From Eubacterium sp. (GTDB lineage: Bacteria; Bacillota; Clostridia; Peptostreptococcales; Anaerovoracaceae), in assembly GCA_017533915.1 (NCBI GenBank), contig JAFWHX010000005.1, positions 186,001 through 250,000 on the forward strand: a stretch of 64,000 nt of DNA. Reading direction: 5' to 3'. The position numbers and the translations under genes were made by a program. Below the pieces are notes generated by a model. That model was not told where the DNA came from, did not search any database, and saw only the letters and a program-made list of their open reading frames with translations. Shown one piece after another: positions 46,016 through 54,877 of this stretch; the stretch's first letter is position 1; every line of letters begins with the position of its first letter.

Positions 46016-47554
46016 ATGATGAAAGAAAGTTTATATCGTAATTTGCGGATGACAGTGATCCTTGCCGTCATGTTTTTGATGTTATGCATGTCGGTCAATG
46101 GTGAACTGTCTTTTTCTGAGTCTGAAAGCGGTGAGGAGCCGCCGGCAGAGGTACCTGAGGAAGAGCTCGAGGAAGCTGAGCCGGAAGTACTGCCGCCGAA
46201 AAAGGTGAAGATAAAGAGCGTCAAGAGCACGAAAGAGGGACAGGCCGTCATCAAGTGGAAGTCCGTGGAATGTGACAGATATCAGATAAAGTATGCGCGG
46301 GACAAGAATTTCACCGATTCAGTTGTGACAAAGAACGTTTCCGTCAAGAACCTCAAATATACTGTAAAAGGGCTTGAGAAGGGCAAGAAGTATTATTTCA
46401 TGGTCAGGGCTCAGAACAACAAGGTCGATAAGAAGACCGGCAAGACAAAGAGGGTCAGCGGCAAATGGAGCGACGTAGTCTCAGTAGTAGTTCACAAGCA
46501 TAAGTATAAGCTCGATTCATATCTCACACCTTGTGCCGGAGTAGAATACACTGCCTGTTACAAGTGCTCATGCGGATCTGCATACTATAAGACCAAGACA
46601 GAAAAGGGCAAGATGTACGACGGCGTGATCACCAGGATGCCTTCATGCATACAGGGTATCATCAAAAAGACTCCTAAGAGCTCAGCAAGATATATCCCGG
46701 CTGTGTCAACTCATTCATATACAGACGTGGACGGCAAGTCGATCTGCAGCAAGTGCGGACAGGAGCTGAACTATATTGATACAGAATATTTTGATGAAAT
46801 TACGAACACGAGCACAAACGTCGAATTCACAGCGCCTAAGAATACAAACAGCAGCACGAGCGTCGCGCTTTCTGTAAAGAATCAGGCAGGAGCGAAGCTC
46901 AAGTACAAGCTCTACTATCAGAGAGCGACCGCGCTTGAATATAAATACACCAAGTATAAGAAGTATCTGGCGGCACACGGCTGTTCGACATGCGCTCTTA
47001 CGGCAGTACTGAACGCGACTGTTCCTAAATACAAGAACTACACGCCGGATATGGTGATCGAGAAAGTCATCAGGCCGTCAGTAGGTGAAAAGGCATTCAA
47101 AGCCAATTTCAGCAAGTCGCTCAAGAGGCAGATGCCTATTGGCCTGAAAGGGATCGCTAAGGTTCTGGAGGACAACGGGGTACAGTACAAGTATGTGTAC
47201 CAGTATACAGCAAAGAGTGCGACTAAAGAAATAACGGCGCACCTTGAGAGCGGCAACCCTGTTATATTCACAGTGCCTAAGAGCGTTTATTCAGGCGGCG
47301 TACATACCATGTGCATGCTCAGCCTTGACAAGAACGGACGCGTCATCGTAGGCGACTCCATCATGGGCTCAGCTAAGAAATGGGGCAAGAACAACAGGCT
47401 CGTCAAGTTCAACACGACGTCCAGCTCCAAGAGCAGCAAGGTCAGCAAGATCTGCAAATACTTTAACGCATCCACAAAGAGTGTGGACAACGTCGGATAT
47501 TTCTACTCCGGAAGGAAAGGAAACATCGGCTATATCCTCGTGTGGAAAGAGTAG
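46016..47554 (+). CDS. Secreted fibronectin-III / C39-like cysteine peptidase
   Basis: 512 residues: a signal peptide (MTVILAVMFLMLCMSVNG), an acidic Glu/Pro linker, an FN3 domain (about 60-155; KSTKEGQAVIKWKSVECDRYQIKYA, YFMVRAQN), a region with cysteine pairs (CYKCSCG, CSKCG), and a C-terminal papain-like C39-type domain. In the last, HGCSTCALTAVLNA holds the likely nucleophile, GGVHTMCMLSLD the histidine and VIVGDS the acid. Such secreted peptidases cut wall or surface proteins. It has its own regulated promoter and terminator. Confidence 0.82.
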   Translation: MMKESLYRNLRMTVILAVMFLMLCMSVNGELSFSESESGEEPPAEVPEEELEEAEPEVLPPKKVKIKSVKSTKEGQAVIKWKSVECDRYQIKYARDKNFTDSVVTKNVSVKNLKYTVKGLEKGKKYYFMVRAQNNKVDKKTGKTKRVSGKWSDVVSVVVHKHKYKLDSYLTPCAGVEYTACYKCSCGSAYYKTKTEKGKMYDGVITRMPSCIQGIIKKTPKSSARYIPAVSTHSYTDVDGKSICSKCGQELNYIDTEYFDEITNTSTNVEFTAPKNTNSSTSVALSVKNQAGAKLKYKLYYQRATALEYKYTKYKKYLAAHGCSTCALTAVLNATVPKYKNYTPDMVIEKVIRPSVGEKAFKANFSKSLKRQMPIGLKGIAKVLEDNGVQYKYVYQYTAKSATKEITAHLESGNPVIFTVPKSVYSGGVHTMCMLSLDKNGRVIVGDSIMGSAKKWGKNNRLVKFNTTSSSKSSKVSKICKYFNASTKSVDNVGYFYSGRKGNIGYILVWKE

Positions 47555-47586
47555 CGGAGTACTGATATCATTATAATGATCGAAAG

Positions 47587-47626
47587 AAGAGGTGACAGCC
47601 GTACTGCGGCAGGTCATCTCTTTTTT
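47587..47626 (+). terminator. Terminator after the C39 peptidase gene
   Basis: AAGAGGTGAC (47587-47596) pairs with GTCATCTC (47613-47620) through one wobble, with an inner GCCG/CGGC stem, followed by TTTTTT. Confidence 0.88.
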
Positions 47627-47693
47627 GCATAGTCCGTTTTCGCTCGACTGAATGGCGGGGCATGTAGTATAATTAACATAGGTTATCAGCGGC

Positions 47694-48995
47694 ATGTGGA
47701 AAAGAGAGGCAAGGAAGGTTTTGATCGTAGAGCTGCTTGAGAGAACGAATAACATCAAGAGAAGCGCTTATGTGTGGAATGCCATAAACGCCATGCTTTC
47801 GGCGCTCCAGTGCCCGGTAGTCCTCATGTTCGTGACGAGGATCGGCGGCATGAAGGACGCGGGGGTGTTCAGTATCGCTTTCGCGGTCTCCAGCCTGATG
47901 CTTTATATCGGGCTGTACGGACTCAGGAGATTCCAGGCGTCGGACGTTAACGAGGAGTTCAGGTTCTCGGATTACAACGGGATGCGCTTCATCACTTGCG
48001 GCGCGATGATGGCGGCGTCATTAGGCTACTGCGCGTACGGCATAGCTTTCAACAGCTATTCAACAGTGAAAGCTGCGATCGTTTTCCTTGTCTGTGTGCT
48101 CAAGCTCGTGCAGGCTTACACGGATGTGATCCACGGCAACATGCAGCAGAAAGGCAGGCTCGACGTCGCGACCAAGTGCTCAGCCGTGAGATATGTTCTG
48201 GAGGTAGCCGCGATAATCGTGACGATGTTCATTACAGGCGACCTTCTGATCTCAGTAGCAGTGAGCGCCGCGGTGTCAGTTATAGTAATGATGTTCACAT
48301 CAGTCGCGGCAGGACGTAAGTACTGCGATACGTACATGCCGAGGTTTGAGAGAAAACAGATCAGGGCGCTTACGATCGATGGCTTCCCGCTGTTCGCAAG
48401 CCTGTTCCTGAACATGTATATCAGCAATGCTCCTAAATATGCGATAGATGCCTATCTGACAGAAGAGATCCAGGCAGTGTACAATCTTATTTTCATGCCG
48501 GCTTTCATGGTGATGCTGCTGTCAAATTTCATTTTCAATCCGATCATCAAATCTTATGCTGAGCTCTGGCTCTCCGGGACAGCAGAGCAGCATAAAGAGC
48601 TGTGGCGCAGGATCAGGATGCAGCTTCTGTTCGTGCTTTGGCTTACCGTGCTCGGGCTTGCAGTAGCTGCGACGATAGGTATACCGATGCTCAGCCTGAT
48701 CTTCGGAACTGATCTGTCTGATTATAAGAATGAGCTCTGTATCGTTATGATCGGAGGCGGCGCGCTTGCATACGCGACATATTTCAGTACAGTCATCACT
48801 ATAATACGTGAGCAGAAAAGCATGATAATCTGCTATGGGATCGCTGCCGCGGCGGCATACGTGCTGTCGGGGATCCTGGTGAAGTCATACGGCATCATGG
48901 GAGCTTCTGTCATGTATGCGATAATAATGACAGTGCTTGCAGTACTTCTTGGCGCGATAACGATCTGGAACCTGAATGAAAAACTGAAGAAATAA
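47694..48995 (+). CDS. Wzx-like polysaccharide flippase (MOP superfamily)
   Basis: 433 residues with about 12 hydrophobic segments, no signal peptide and the layout of polysaccharide transporters/flippases: an N-terminal helix pair followed by ALQCPVVLMFVTRIGG, a central charged loop (RFERKQIRALTIDGFPLFASLFLNMYISNAPKYAID) and a C-terminal half with SLIFGTDLSDY. It should move lipid-linked repeat units across the membrane. This adds a second export route besides the ABC pair. TATAAT at 47668-47673 is close upstream; a TTG at 47721 with AAGG before it is an alternative start. Confidence 0.82.
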   Translation: MWKREARKVLIVELLERTNNIKRSAYVWNAINAMLSALQCPVVLMFVTRIGGMKDAGVFSIAFAVSSLMLYIGLYGLRRFQASDVNEEFRFSDYNGMRFITCGAMMAASLGYCAYGIAFNSYSTVKAAIVFLVCVLKLVQAYTDVIHGNMQQKGRLDVATKCSAVRYVLEVAAIIVTMFITGDLLISVAVSAAVSVIVMMFTSVAAGRKYCDTYMPRFERKQIRALTIDGFPLFASLFLNMYISNAPKYAIDAYLTEEIQAVYNLIFMPAFMVMLLSNFIFNPIIKSYAELWLSGTAEQHKELWRRIRMQLLFVLWLTVLGLAVAATIGIPMLSLIFGTDLSDYKNELCIVMIGGGALAYATYFSTVITIIREQKSMIICYGIAAAAAYVLSGILVKSYGIMGASVMYAIIMTVLAVLLGAITIWNLNEKLKK

Positions 48996-49027
48996 ATGCA
49001 GAAATGTGTTATAATATAATTCTATTT

Positions 49028-49057
49028 ATGACATATGTCAGACGTAAAGGATATAAT
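49028..49057 (+). promoter_or_regulatory. Promoter with 12-base palindrome before the radical SAM gene
   Basis: ATGACA (49028-49033), 18-base spacer, TATAAT (49052-49057). TGACATATGTCA (49029-49040) is a perfect palindrome covering the -35, a typical operator position. Confidence 0.5.
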
Positions 49058-49085
49058 AAGATAATATTTACGGAGTGGTAGTTAT

Positions 49086-50192
49086 ATGTGGACTGATGGA
49101 ATAAAGAACAGTTTTCAGGATGCTGACTCGATCGGCAGGGCTCTGGGCCTTCCGGAAGACGAAGTGGAAAAGATCAGAGAAGTGGTCGAACATTTCCCTG
49201 TACGCATACCTGAGTATTATCTTGATCTTATCGATAAGGACGATCCAGATGATCCTATAGCAAAGATGTGCGTTCCTTCTGAATATGAGCTTTCGCAGGA
49301 CGGGAGCTTTGATACGAGCGGAGAGGAAAGCAATACGAAAGAAGAGGGCGTTCAGCACAAGTATAAGCAGACCGCGCTGATCCTGTCTACTAATGTCTGC
49401 GCCATGTACTGCAGGCATTGCTTCAGAAGAAGGATGGTCGGGCTTACAGACGCAGAGCTTAATAAGCAGATGAGCGCCGCGGTCTCTTATGTAAAATCGC
49501 ATCCGGAGATCACCAATGTCCTGATCACCGGCGGAGACTCGCTCATGCTTCCGAATCATATCATCAGGAGCTATCTGGAGGAGTTTACAAAGCTTCCTAA
49601 TATCGATCTTATCAGATTCGGATCAAGAGTGCCTGTTTCATTCCCGCAGCGCATAACGGAGGATCCTGAGCTCATCGATATTTTCAGAGAGTATTGTGAT
49701 AAAAAGGCTATATATCTTGTCACTCAGTTTAATCATCCGCGTGAGCTTACAGAAGAAGCGGTAAAAGCTGTCAGGATGTTCCGCGACCTTGGTATCCAGG
49801 TAAGGAACCAGACAGTGCTTCTTAAGGGAGTGAATTCCGATCCTGAAGTTCTGGGAGAACTGCTGAGATCGCTTACAAGAAATGAGATCGTTCCATACTA
49901 TATCTTCCAGTGCCGTCCGGTAAGAGGAGTCAAGGGCAGATTCCAGGTGCCTCTTCTTGAAGGCGTGAAGATAGTCGATGCTGCAAAAGGCATGCAGAAC
50001 GGCATAGGAAAAGGTGTGAGATACTGCATGAGTCATCCGCTTGGGAAGATCGAGATAATCGGTGAGCTTGAAGAGGGAAAGATGCTGTTCAAGTTCCACC
50101 AGAATAAATATCCTGAGGACAGATCGAGGATATTTACAGTAGATCTCGATAAGTCTTCCACATGGCTGACTGACGAACTGATGCCGGAATAG
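49086..50192 (+). CDS. KamA-family radical SAM protein, substrate unknown
   Basis: 368 residues related to lysine 2,3-aminomutase. The iron-sulfur motif CAMYCRHC (Cys105, 109, 112) is followed by FRRRMVG, the glycine-rich NVLITGGDSLML and FGSRVPVSFPQRI. A lysine in SHPLGKIEIIG sits where the PLP lysine is expected. Where lysine aminomutases carry an aspartate after QC (the QCDL motif that holds the substrate amine), this protein has CRP (276-278), so lysine is an unlikely substrate. Members with this QCRPVRG motif occur in many Firmicutes without known function. The gene stands alone behind a palindromic operator and before a strong terminator. Confidence 0.85.
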   Translation: MWTDGIKNSFQDADSIGRALGLPEDEVEKIREVVEHFPVRIPEYYLDLIDKDDPDDPIAKMCVPSEYELSQDGSFDTSGEESNTKEEGVQHKYKQTALILSTNVCAMYCRHCFRRRMVGLTDAELNKQMSAAVSYVKSHPEITNVLITGGDSLMLPNHIIRSYLEEFTKLPNIDLIRFGSRVPVSFPQRITEDPELIDIFREYCDKKAIYLVTQFNHPRELTEEAVKAVRMFRDLGIQVRNQTVLLKGVNSDPEVLGELLRSLTRNEIVPYYIFQCRPVRGVKGRFQVPLLEGVKIVDAAKGMQNGIGKGVRYCMSHPLGKIEIIGELEEGKMLFKFHQNKYPEDRSRIFTVDLDKSSTWLTDELMPE

Positions 50193-50202
50193 AGAAGATA
50201 CA

Positions 50203-50229
50203 GCCCCGCTGAGGAAGCGGGGCTTTTTT
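50203..50229 (+). terminator. Terminator after the radical SAM gene
   Basis: GCCCCGCT (50203-50210), loop GAGGA, AGCGGGGC (50216-50223), then six T. Confidence 0.93.
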
Positions 50230-50233
50230 ACTG

Positions 50234-50279
50234 CGTAAAAGAAGACCCGGGGCTGTCTGTCATGGCGCCGGGTCTTTTC
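50234..50279 (-). terminator. Terminator for the convergent TagB-like gene
   Basis: AAGACCCGG (50242-50250) and CCGGGTCTT (50268-50276) pair. On the minus strand the stem ends in TCTTTTACG, and on the plus strand it is followed by TTCT, so it may act both ways. Confidence 0.65.
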
Positions 50280-50301
50280 TGGTATATGAGGTTTTGTCAG
50301 G

Positions 50302-51441
50302 TCATGAGATATGGCTGAAGATGAACTCCGTGATATCCGCTGTCTCATGCCCGGTCGTCCGGACATACTTGTGCAGGAAGCTCGCAAGTCTGTCATAGTC
50401 ATAGCTTTCCATGTCATCGATCGCTTCCGCAAGAGATGCCGCGTCTCCTTCCATCGGACCCGGGATCTCTTTTTTATAGTCCATGTAGATGCTGCGGGTG
50501 GACATGTACTCGTCATAGTCATATGTGTAGAAATACAGCGGTTTCATGAGGATCGCCGCCTCATAGATTATACAGCTGTAGTCTGAGATCACTGCGTCGG
50601 CCGCGAGAAGCATGTCCATGGATGAGAATTCATCACATGTGAGGAAGTTCCCGCTGGTGCTGAACTTCTGTCCGTGGTATAAGGAGAGCGGATGCGCCTT
50701 TACTATGAGATTGTATTTCTCAGGGTCCAGCGCGGCGGCAAGGTCGTGGAGCGCTTTATCAAAATCTTCATCGTCAGCCTTCCGGAATGTCGGCACATAT
50801 ACTATATTCTTCTTTCCGTTCTTAAGCTCAGGGTATGCCGCGAAGATCTCATCCAGCTTTCTGTCTATGTATTTCCTGTCCTGAAGGAGCTCGACCCGCG
50901 GAAGTGGAAAGATCTTTATGATAGACGAGTCTACATTGAATCCCTGAGCCAGATGATCGCGGTATCCTTCTCCCGCACAGAGTACATAGGAGTAGCCGTG
51001 ATGCATCTTCATGAGATGAGCGATCTTTGATGACGATCCTTCAGGCTTGTCGAGGATGCTGTAGCCGAATTTCTTCATCGTGCCTACGGAGTGCCACATC
51101 TGTATGACAAGAAGTGATCTTCTGTGAGTGAGCACGCTTGCGGCGATGCAGTACGAGTCCAGGATGAGAGCTTTTGATGTCGCCATGTGATACTCCTGAC
51201 GGAGGATATGGAAAGCATATGAGATCTTGCTGAGAATGCCGCTGTTCAGCATCCTGCACAGCATCACGACTTCGCAGTCAGGATGCTCGCGCTTTATCTC
51301 ATCTGCGAGCATATTAAAATCAAGCGACGGCTCATCCGCCTGTCTGCTGATGAATACTATTTTGTTCTTCACCGGAAACAGCTTGAACAGCTGGTAGAAC
51401 AACTGCATCACTGCGATCGCGGCTTTGACAAGTATCGTCAT
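50302..51441 (-). CDS. CDP-glycerol:glycerophosphate glycerophosphotransferase, TagB-like
   Basis: 379 residues, a single-domain member like TagB/TarB, which adds the first glycerol phosphate to the lipid-linked disaccharide primer. Motifs: an amphipathic N-terminal helix (VKAAIAVMQLFYQLFKLF) for membrane contact, IQMWHSVGTMKKFGYS, FPLPRVELL, VYVPTFRKAD, VKAHPLS and ISDYSCIIYEAAIL. It is the most TagB-like and lies apart from the rest on the other strand with its own promoter. Confidence 0.88.
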   Translation of the reverse strand: MTILVKAAIAVMQLFYQLFKLFPVKNKIVFISRQADEPSLDFNMLADEIKREHPDCEVVMLCRMLNSGILSKISYAFHILRQEYHMATSKALILDSYCIAASVLTHRRSLLVIQMWHSVGTMKKFGYSILDKPEGSSSKIAHLMKMHHGYSYVLCAGEGYRDHLAQGFNVDSSIIKIFPLPRVELLQDRKYIDRKLDEIFAAYPELKNGKKNIVYVPTFRKADDEDFDKALHDLAAALDPEKYNLIVKAHPLSLYHGQKFSTSGNFLTCDEFSSMDMLLAADAVISDYSCIIYEAAILMKPLYFYTYDYDEYMSTRSIYMDYKKEIPGPMEGDAASLAEAIDDMESYDYDRLASFLHKYVRTTGHETADITEFIFSHIS

Positions 51442-51505
51442 TGCTGGTCTTCTGTGCCTTTCAGATCGTTAGCGAGCTGCGTTAACAGGCTTCGCTTTCC
51501 TTAGA

Positions 51506-51535
51506 ATTATACCAAATAAGCCATGCTTCAATCAA
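51506..51535 (-). promoter_or_regulatory. Promoter of the TagB-like gene
   Basis: On the minus strand TTGATT (51535-51530), 18-base spacer, TATAAT (51511-51506), about 65 bases before the start. Confidence 0.6.
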
Positions 51536-51617
51536 GTGGCGCCGCTTCGACTCTGGCTCACGTCGGCAGAACACCGGCCGCACACTAAAAAACAGGTTTG
51601 AAGAAGCCTTCAGTCTT

Positions 51618-51646
51618 TTATAATCACGGCATAATAGTGTATAATA
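51618..51646 (+). promoter_or_regulatory. Promoter of the FHA gene
   Basis: TTTATA (51618-51623), 17-base spacer, TATAAT (51641-51646), 43 bases before the start codon. Confidence 0.55.
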
Positions 51647-51688
51647 TAACAAAGGCTGTATGGTATATCTAAGGCCAGGAGAAATATA

Positions 51689-52843
51689 ATGTTTGGATTT
51701 GGTAAAAAAGATTATTTCAAGCCGGGACCTGACGGCAGGGCGCCGGTCATAGCGTTCGTGAGCAAAGCCGTGACTGTCCCGGTATATGATGTGCCGGCTG
51801 TTGTCGGCCGTGACAGTAGTCAGGTGGACGTACTGATAAATGATGCGACAGTGAGCAGGAAGCATCTTTACATCGGGACATACGAGAACAAGCTTACAGT
51901 AACAGATCAGGGCTCTACTGCAGGAACGGTCATAAACGGCGAGACTCTTGAGCCGGGTGTTCCGTATTATCTTTCAGAAGGGGACAAAGTCACGATCGGA
52001 AAGCTGAACTTCGTCTGCCATCTGAATAAGGAGAGGACCGGGAAAAAGCTCAAGCTTCCTTCGTTCATACAGAAGGAAACAGCGGGCGATACTTCAGAAA
52101 TGAACAAAGCCGATATCGCTGCAGCGGCATCTCAGCTTGACGGCGCTGCCGAGAACATCGACGATGCTGCCAATGAAGAAGAACTGGAGTCTGCAGCTGA
52201 GGTCGTGAAAGAAGCCGAGATGGCTTCTGAGCCGGTGATCAAGCTGATGTCTGATCCTGTGCTGGATGAGACCGGCGATGAACAGCAAGAAGCGGAAGGG
52301 CCTGAAGGATCTGATGAAGAGAATCAGGAAGATCCTGTCTCTGAGCTGGAATCAATGGGGCTTGAGTTCGGATCTGATGCTGAGGCACAAGAAAGTCAAG
52401 ATCCGGAAGCTGAGTCAGATGAAGTAACAGCAGAAGAGCCTGAAGGATCTTCTGAGGAAGAATCAGATGCCGGGGAGCCGGAAGCGGAGAATGAGCGTCC
52501 GGCGGAGACCATCGATGTCATGCGAAGCGGCCATGCACACATGCCTGGAGCAAGATTCGTCTATTATTCAGGACATACTGCGGTCGAGTCATTTGATATA
52601 ACAGCAACGCCTTTCGTGATCGGCAGAGCCAAGTCTGATTACACGCCAGGCGCCGCCGGAGTGAGCAGGAGGCACTGTTTCATCGACAGGACCGGAAGCA
52701 TATTCTATATAACTGATCTTGAGTCTACTAACGGTGTCTGGATAAATGGAAGACGCATCAAGCCGTATAACCGTACCGCACTTGAGAGCGGCGATATAGT
52801 AGGCATAGGCGACAGAGTATATAAATTCGAGCTGGATCAGTAG
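51689..52843 (+). CDS. Double FHA-domain protein with acidic linker
   Basis: 384 residues. An N-terminal FHA domain (about 20-110) has VVGRDSSQVDVLINDATVSRKH; a C-terminal FHA domain (about 300-384) has VIGRAKSD, VSRRHCFID and STNGVWINGRRI. Both carry the Gly-Arg and Ser-x-x-His residues that hold phosphothreonine. The linker between them (about 120-280) is very rich in Glu, Asp, Ser and Pro. There is no signal peptide. Such proteins bring together targets of Ser/Thr kinases; no kinase or phosphatase is adjacent. The next gene, aconitase, starts 88 bases downstream. Confidence 0.88.
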   Translation: MFGFGKKDYFKPGPDGRAPVIAFVSKAVTVPVYDVPAVVGRDSSQVDVLINDATVSRKHLYIGTYENKLTVTDQGSTAGTVINGETLEPGVPYYLSEGDKVTIGKLNFVCHLNKERTGKKLKLPSFIQKETAGDTSEMNKADIAAAASQLDGAAENIDDAANEEELESAAEVVKEAEMASEPVIKLMSDPVLDETGDEQQEAEGPEGSDEENQEDPVSELESMGLEFGSDAEAQESQDPEAESDEVTAEEPEGSSEEESDAGEPEAENERPAETIDVMRSGHAHMPGARFVYYSGHTAVESFDITATPFVIGRAKSDYTPGAAGVSRRHCFIDRTGSIFYITDLESTNGVWINGRRIKPYNRTALESGDIVGIGDRVYKFELDQ

Positions 52844-52931
52844 GAAGAGGCAGGTATCAGTGATAAATCCGCCGTCTGGGAATGTACGAATGTACAGGGG
52901 CGGCAGGCTATATTGAATACAGGAGGAAAAC

Positions 52932-54863
52932 ATGGGACTTACAATTGCTCAGAAAATAATAAAGGCGCATATGATCTCAGGGTCCATGGAAGTGGGCAGT
53001 GAGGTCGCCCTGAGGATCGACCAGACGCTGACACAGGACGCGACAGGCACCATGGCATACCTTGAGTTCGAGGCTATGGGCATACCGCGCGTAAAGACTG
53101 AGCTTTCTGTTGCGTATATCGACCACAACACGCTCCAGTCAGGTTTTGAGAACGCGGACGATCACAGGTTCATCCAGTCAGCGGCAAAAAAGTACGGACT
53201 CAGATTCTCCAGACCTGGAAACGGCATATGCCATCAGGTACACCTTGAGAGATTCGGAAAGCCCGGGAAGACTTTGATCGGATCTGACAGCCATACTCCG
53301 ACCGGCGGCGGCATCGGTATGCTCGCCATGGGAGCCGGAGGCCTTGACGTAGCGGTCGCCATGGGCGGCGGCGCGTATTACATCAACATGCCGAAGATGT
53401 ATAAGGTCAACCTTACCGGACATCTCAGGCCGTTCGTCACAGCTAAGGATATCAGTCTGGAGATCCTCCGGATCCTTTCTGTAAAAGGCGGAGTCGGCGC
53501 GATAATCGAGTGGGGAGGCCCGGGCATCAAAGACCTGTCGGTACCAGAGCGTGCCACTATCACGAATATGGGCACGGAGCTGGGTGCTACTACGTCGATC
53601 TTCCCTTCGGACGAAGTCACTAAAGCATTCCTTACAGCAGAAGGAAGACCGGAAGACTATACACCTCTCGAGAGTGACCCGGATGCGGAATATGACAGAG
53701 TGATCTATATCGATCTCGACTCACTTTCAGCCAAGATCGCATGCCCGCACAGCCCTGACAATGTGGTAAGCGTATCAGATATAGCAGGAACTAAAGTCGA
53801 TCAGGTCTGCATCGGATCATGCACCAACTCATCGCTCTTTGATATGTTGAAGGTCGCGGCTCTTCTCAAGGGCAAGACGATCAGCCCGTCGGTAAGCCTG
53901 TCGATCTCTTGCGGATCAAAGCAGGTCATGAGCATGCTCGCTGACTGTGGGGCTCTGTCTGATATCATCGGAAGCGGAGCACGTGTGCTCGAGTGCGCAT
54001 GCGGGCCATGCATAGGAATGGGATTCTCGCCTAACTCAGGCGGCGTCTCGCTGAGAACGTTTAACAGGAATTTTGAGGGAAGATCCGGAACAGCAGATGG
54101 AAAAGTATATCTGGTGTCGCCTGAGACAGCGGTAGCGGCGGCTTTGACCGGAGAGATCACAGACCCTGAGAAGCTCGGCACTATGCCTGAGATCAAGATG
54201 CCTGACAAGTTCAAGATCAACGATAATGCGATACTTCTTCCGGCAACTGAAGAAGAGGCTCCTGATGTTAAGATCCTGAAAGGACCTAACATCAAGTCAT
54301 GCCCGATCGGTGAGCCGGTCCCTGACGAGATAGAGGCTCCACTGATCCTCAAGGTCGGCGACAATATCACGACGGACCACATCATGCCGGCGGGATCCAA
54401 GATCCTCCCATACAGATCTAACATCCCTCATCTTTCGCAGTTCTGCTTCGGAGTATGCGACAGGACATTCCCTGAGAGGGCAAAGAAAGCAGGGAGAAGC
54501 ATAGTGGTAGGCGGCGAGAACTACGGACAGGGATCATCCAGAGAACATGCGGCGCTCGTGCCGCTGTATCTCGGCGTGAGAGTAGTCATCGCAAAGAGCT
54601 TTGCCAGGATACACGTTGCGAACCTTGTGAACGCAGGCATCATGCCGCTCACGTTTGAAGATCCGGCGGATTATGATAAGATCTCACAGGGCGACGATCT
54701 CGTGGTGAAAGGCATTATGGATGGGATCGATTCCGGCGTGATAACGCTGGAAGACAAGACAGCCGGTGTGACATGCAGGCTGAAGAGCAGCTTCACTGAC
54801 CGTCAGAAAGATATGCTCAAAGCCGGCGGGCTGCTTAACTATATTGCAGCACAGGCTAAATGA
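52932..54863 (+). CDS. Aconitate hydratase
   Basis: 643 residues, the size of the short bacterial/mitochondrial-like aconitases rather than the 890-residue AcnA. The iron-sulfur cysteines lie in VCIGSCTNSS and CACGPCIGM; the substrate loop ANP-like segment reads GFSPNSGGVS; the swivel domain has GQGSSREHAALVP. It interconverts citrate and isocitrate in the cytosol. AGGAGG precedes the ATG. It forms an operon with an isocitrate dehydrogenase-family gene, but no citrate synthase is present nearby, so it may serve glutamate synthesis. Confidence 0.94.
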   Translation: MGLTIAQKIIKAHMISGSMEVGSEVALRIDQTLTQDATGTMAYLEFEAMGIPRVKTELSVAYIDHNTLQSGFENADDHRFIQSAAKKYGLRFSRPGNGICHQVHLERFGKPGKTLIGSDSHTPTGGGIGMLAMGAGGLDVAVAMGGGAYYINMPKMYKVNLTGHLRPFVTAKDISLEILRILSVKGGVGAIIEWGGPGIKDLSVPERATITNMGTELGATTSIFPSDEVTKAFLTAEGRPEDYTPLESDPDAEYDRVIYIDLDSLSAKIACPHSPDNVVSVSDIAGTKVDQVCIGSCTNSSLFDMLKVAALLKGKTISPSVSLSISCGSKQVMSMLADCGALSDIIGSGARVLECACGPCIGMGFSPNSGGVSLRTFNRNFEGRSGTADGKVYLVSPETAVAAALTGEITDPEKLGTMPEIKMPDKFKINDNAILLPATEEEAPDVKILKGPNIKSCPIGEPVPDEIEAPLILKVGDNITTDHIMPAGSKILPYRSNIPHLSQFCFGVCDRTFPERAKKAGRSIVVGGENYGQGSSREHAALVPLYLGVRVVIAKSFARIHVANLVNAGIMPLTFEDPADYDKISQGDDLVVKGIMDGIDSGVITLEDKTAGVTCRLKSSFTDRQKDMLKAGGLLNYIAAQAK

Positions 54864-54877
54864 TCAGGAGGAATGAA

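Noticed and set aside
46016-46254. Possible CRISPR or tandem repeats, suggested by repetitive AATCTTAA just upstream
   Set aside because: Only four degenerate 10-base units without spacers; a regulatory array is the better explanation. No CRISPR array was seen in the window.
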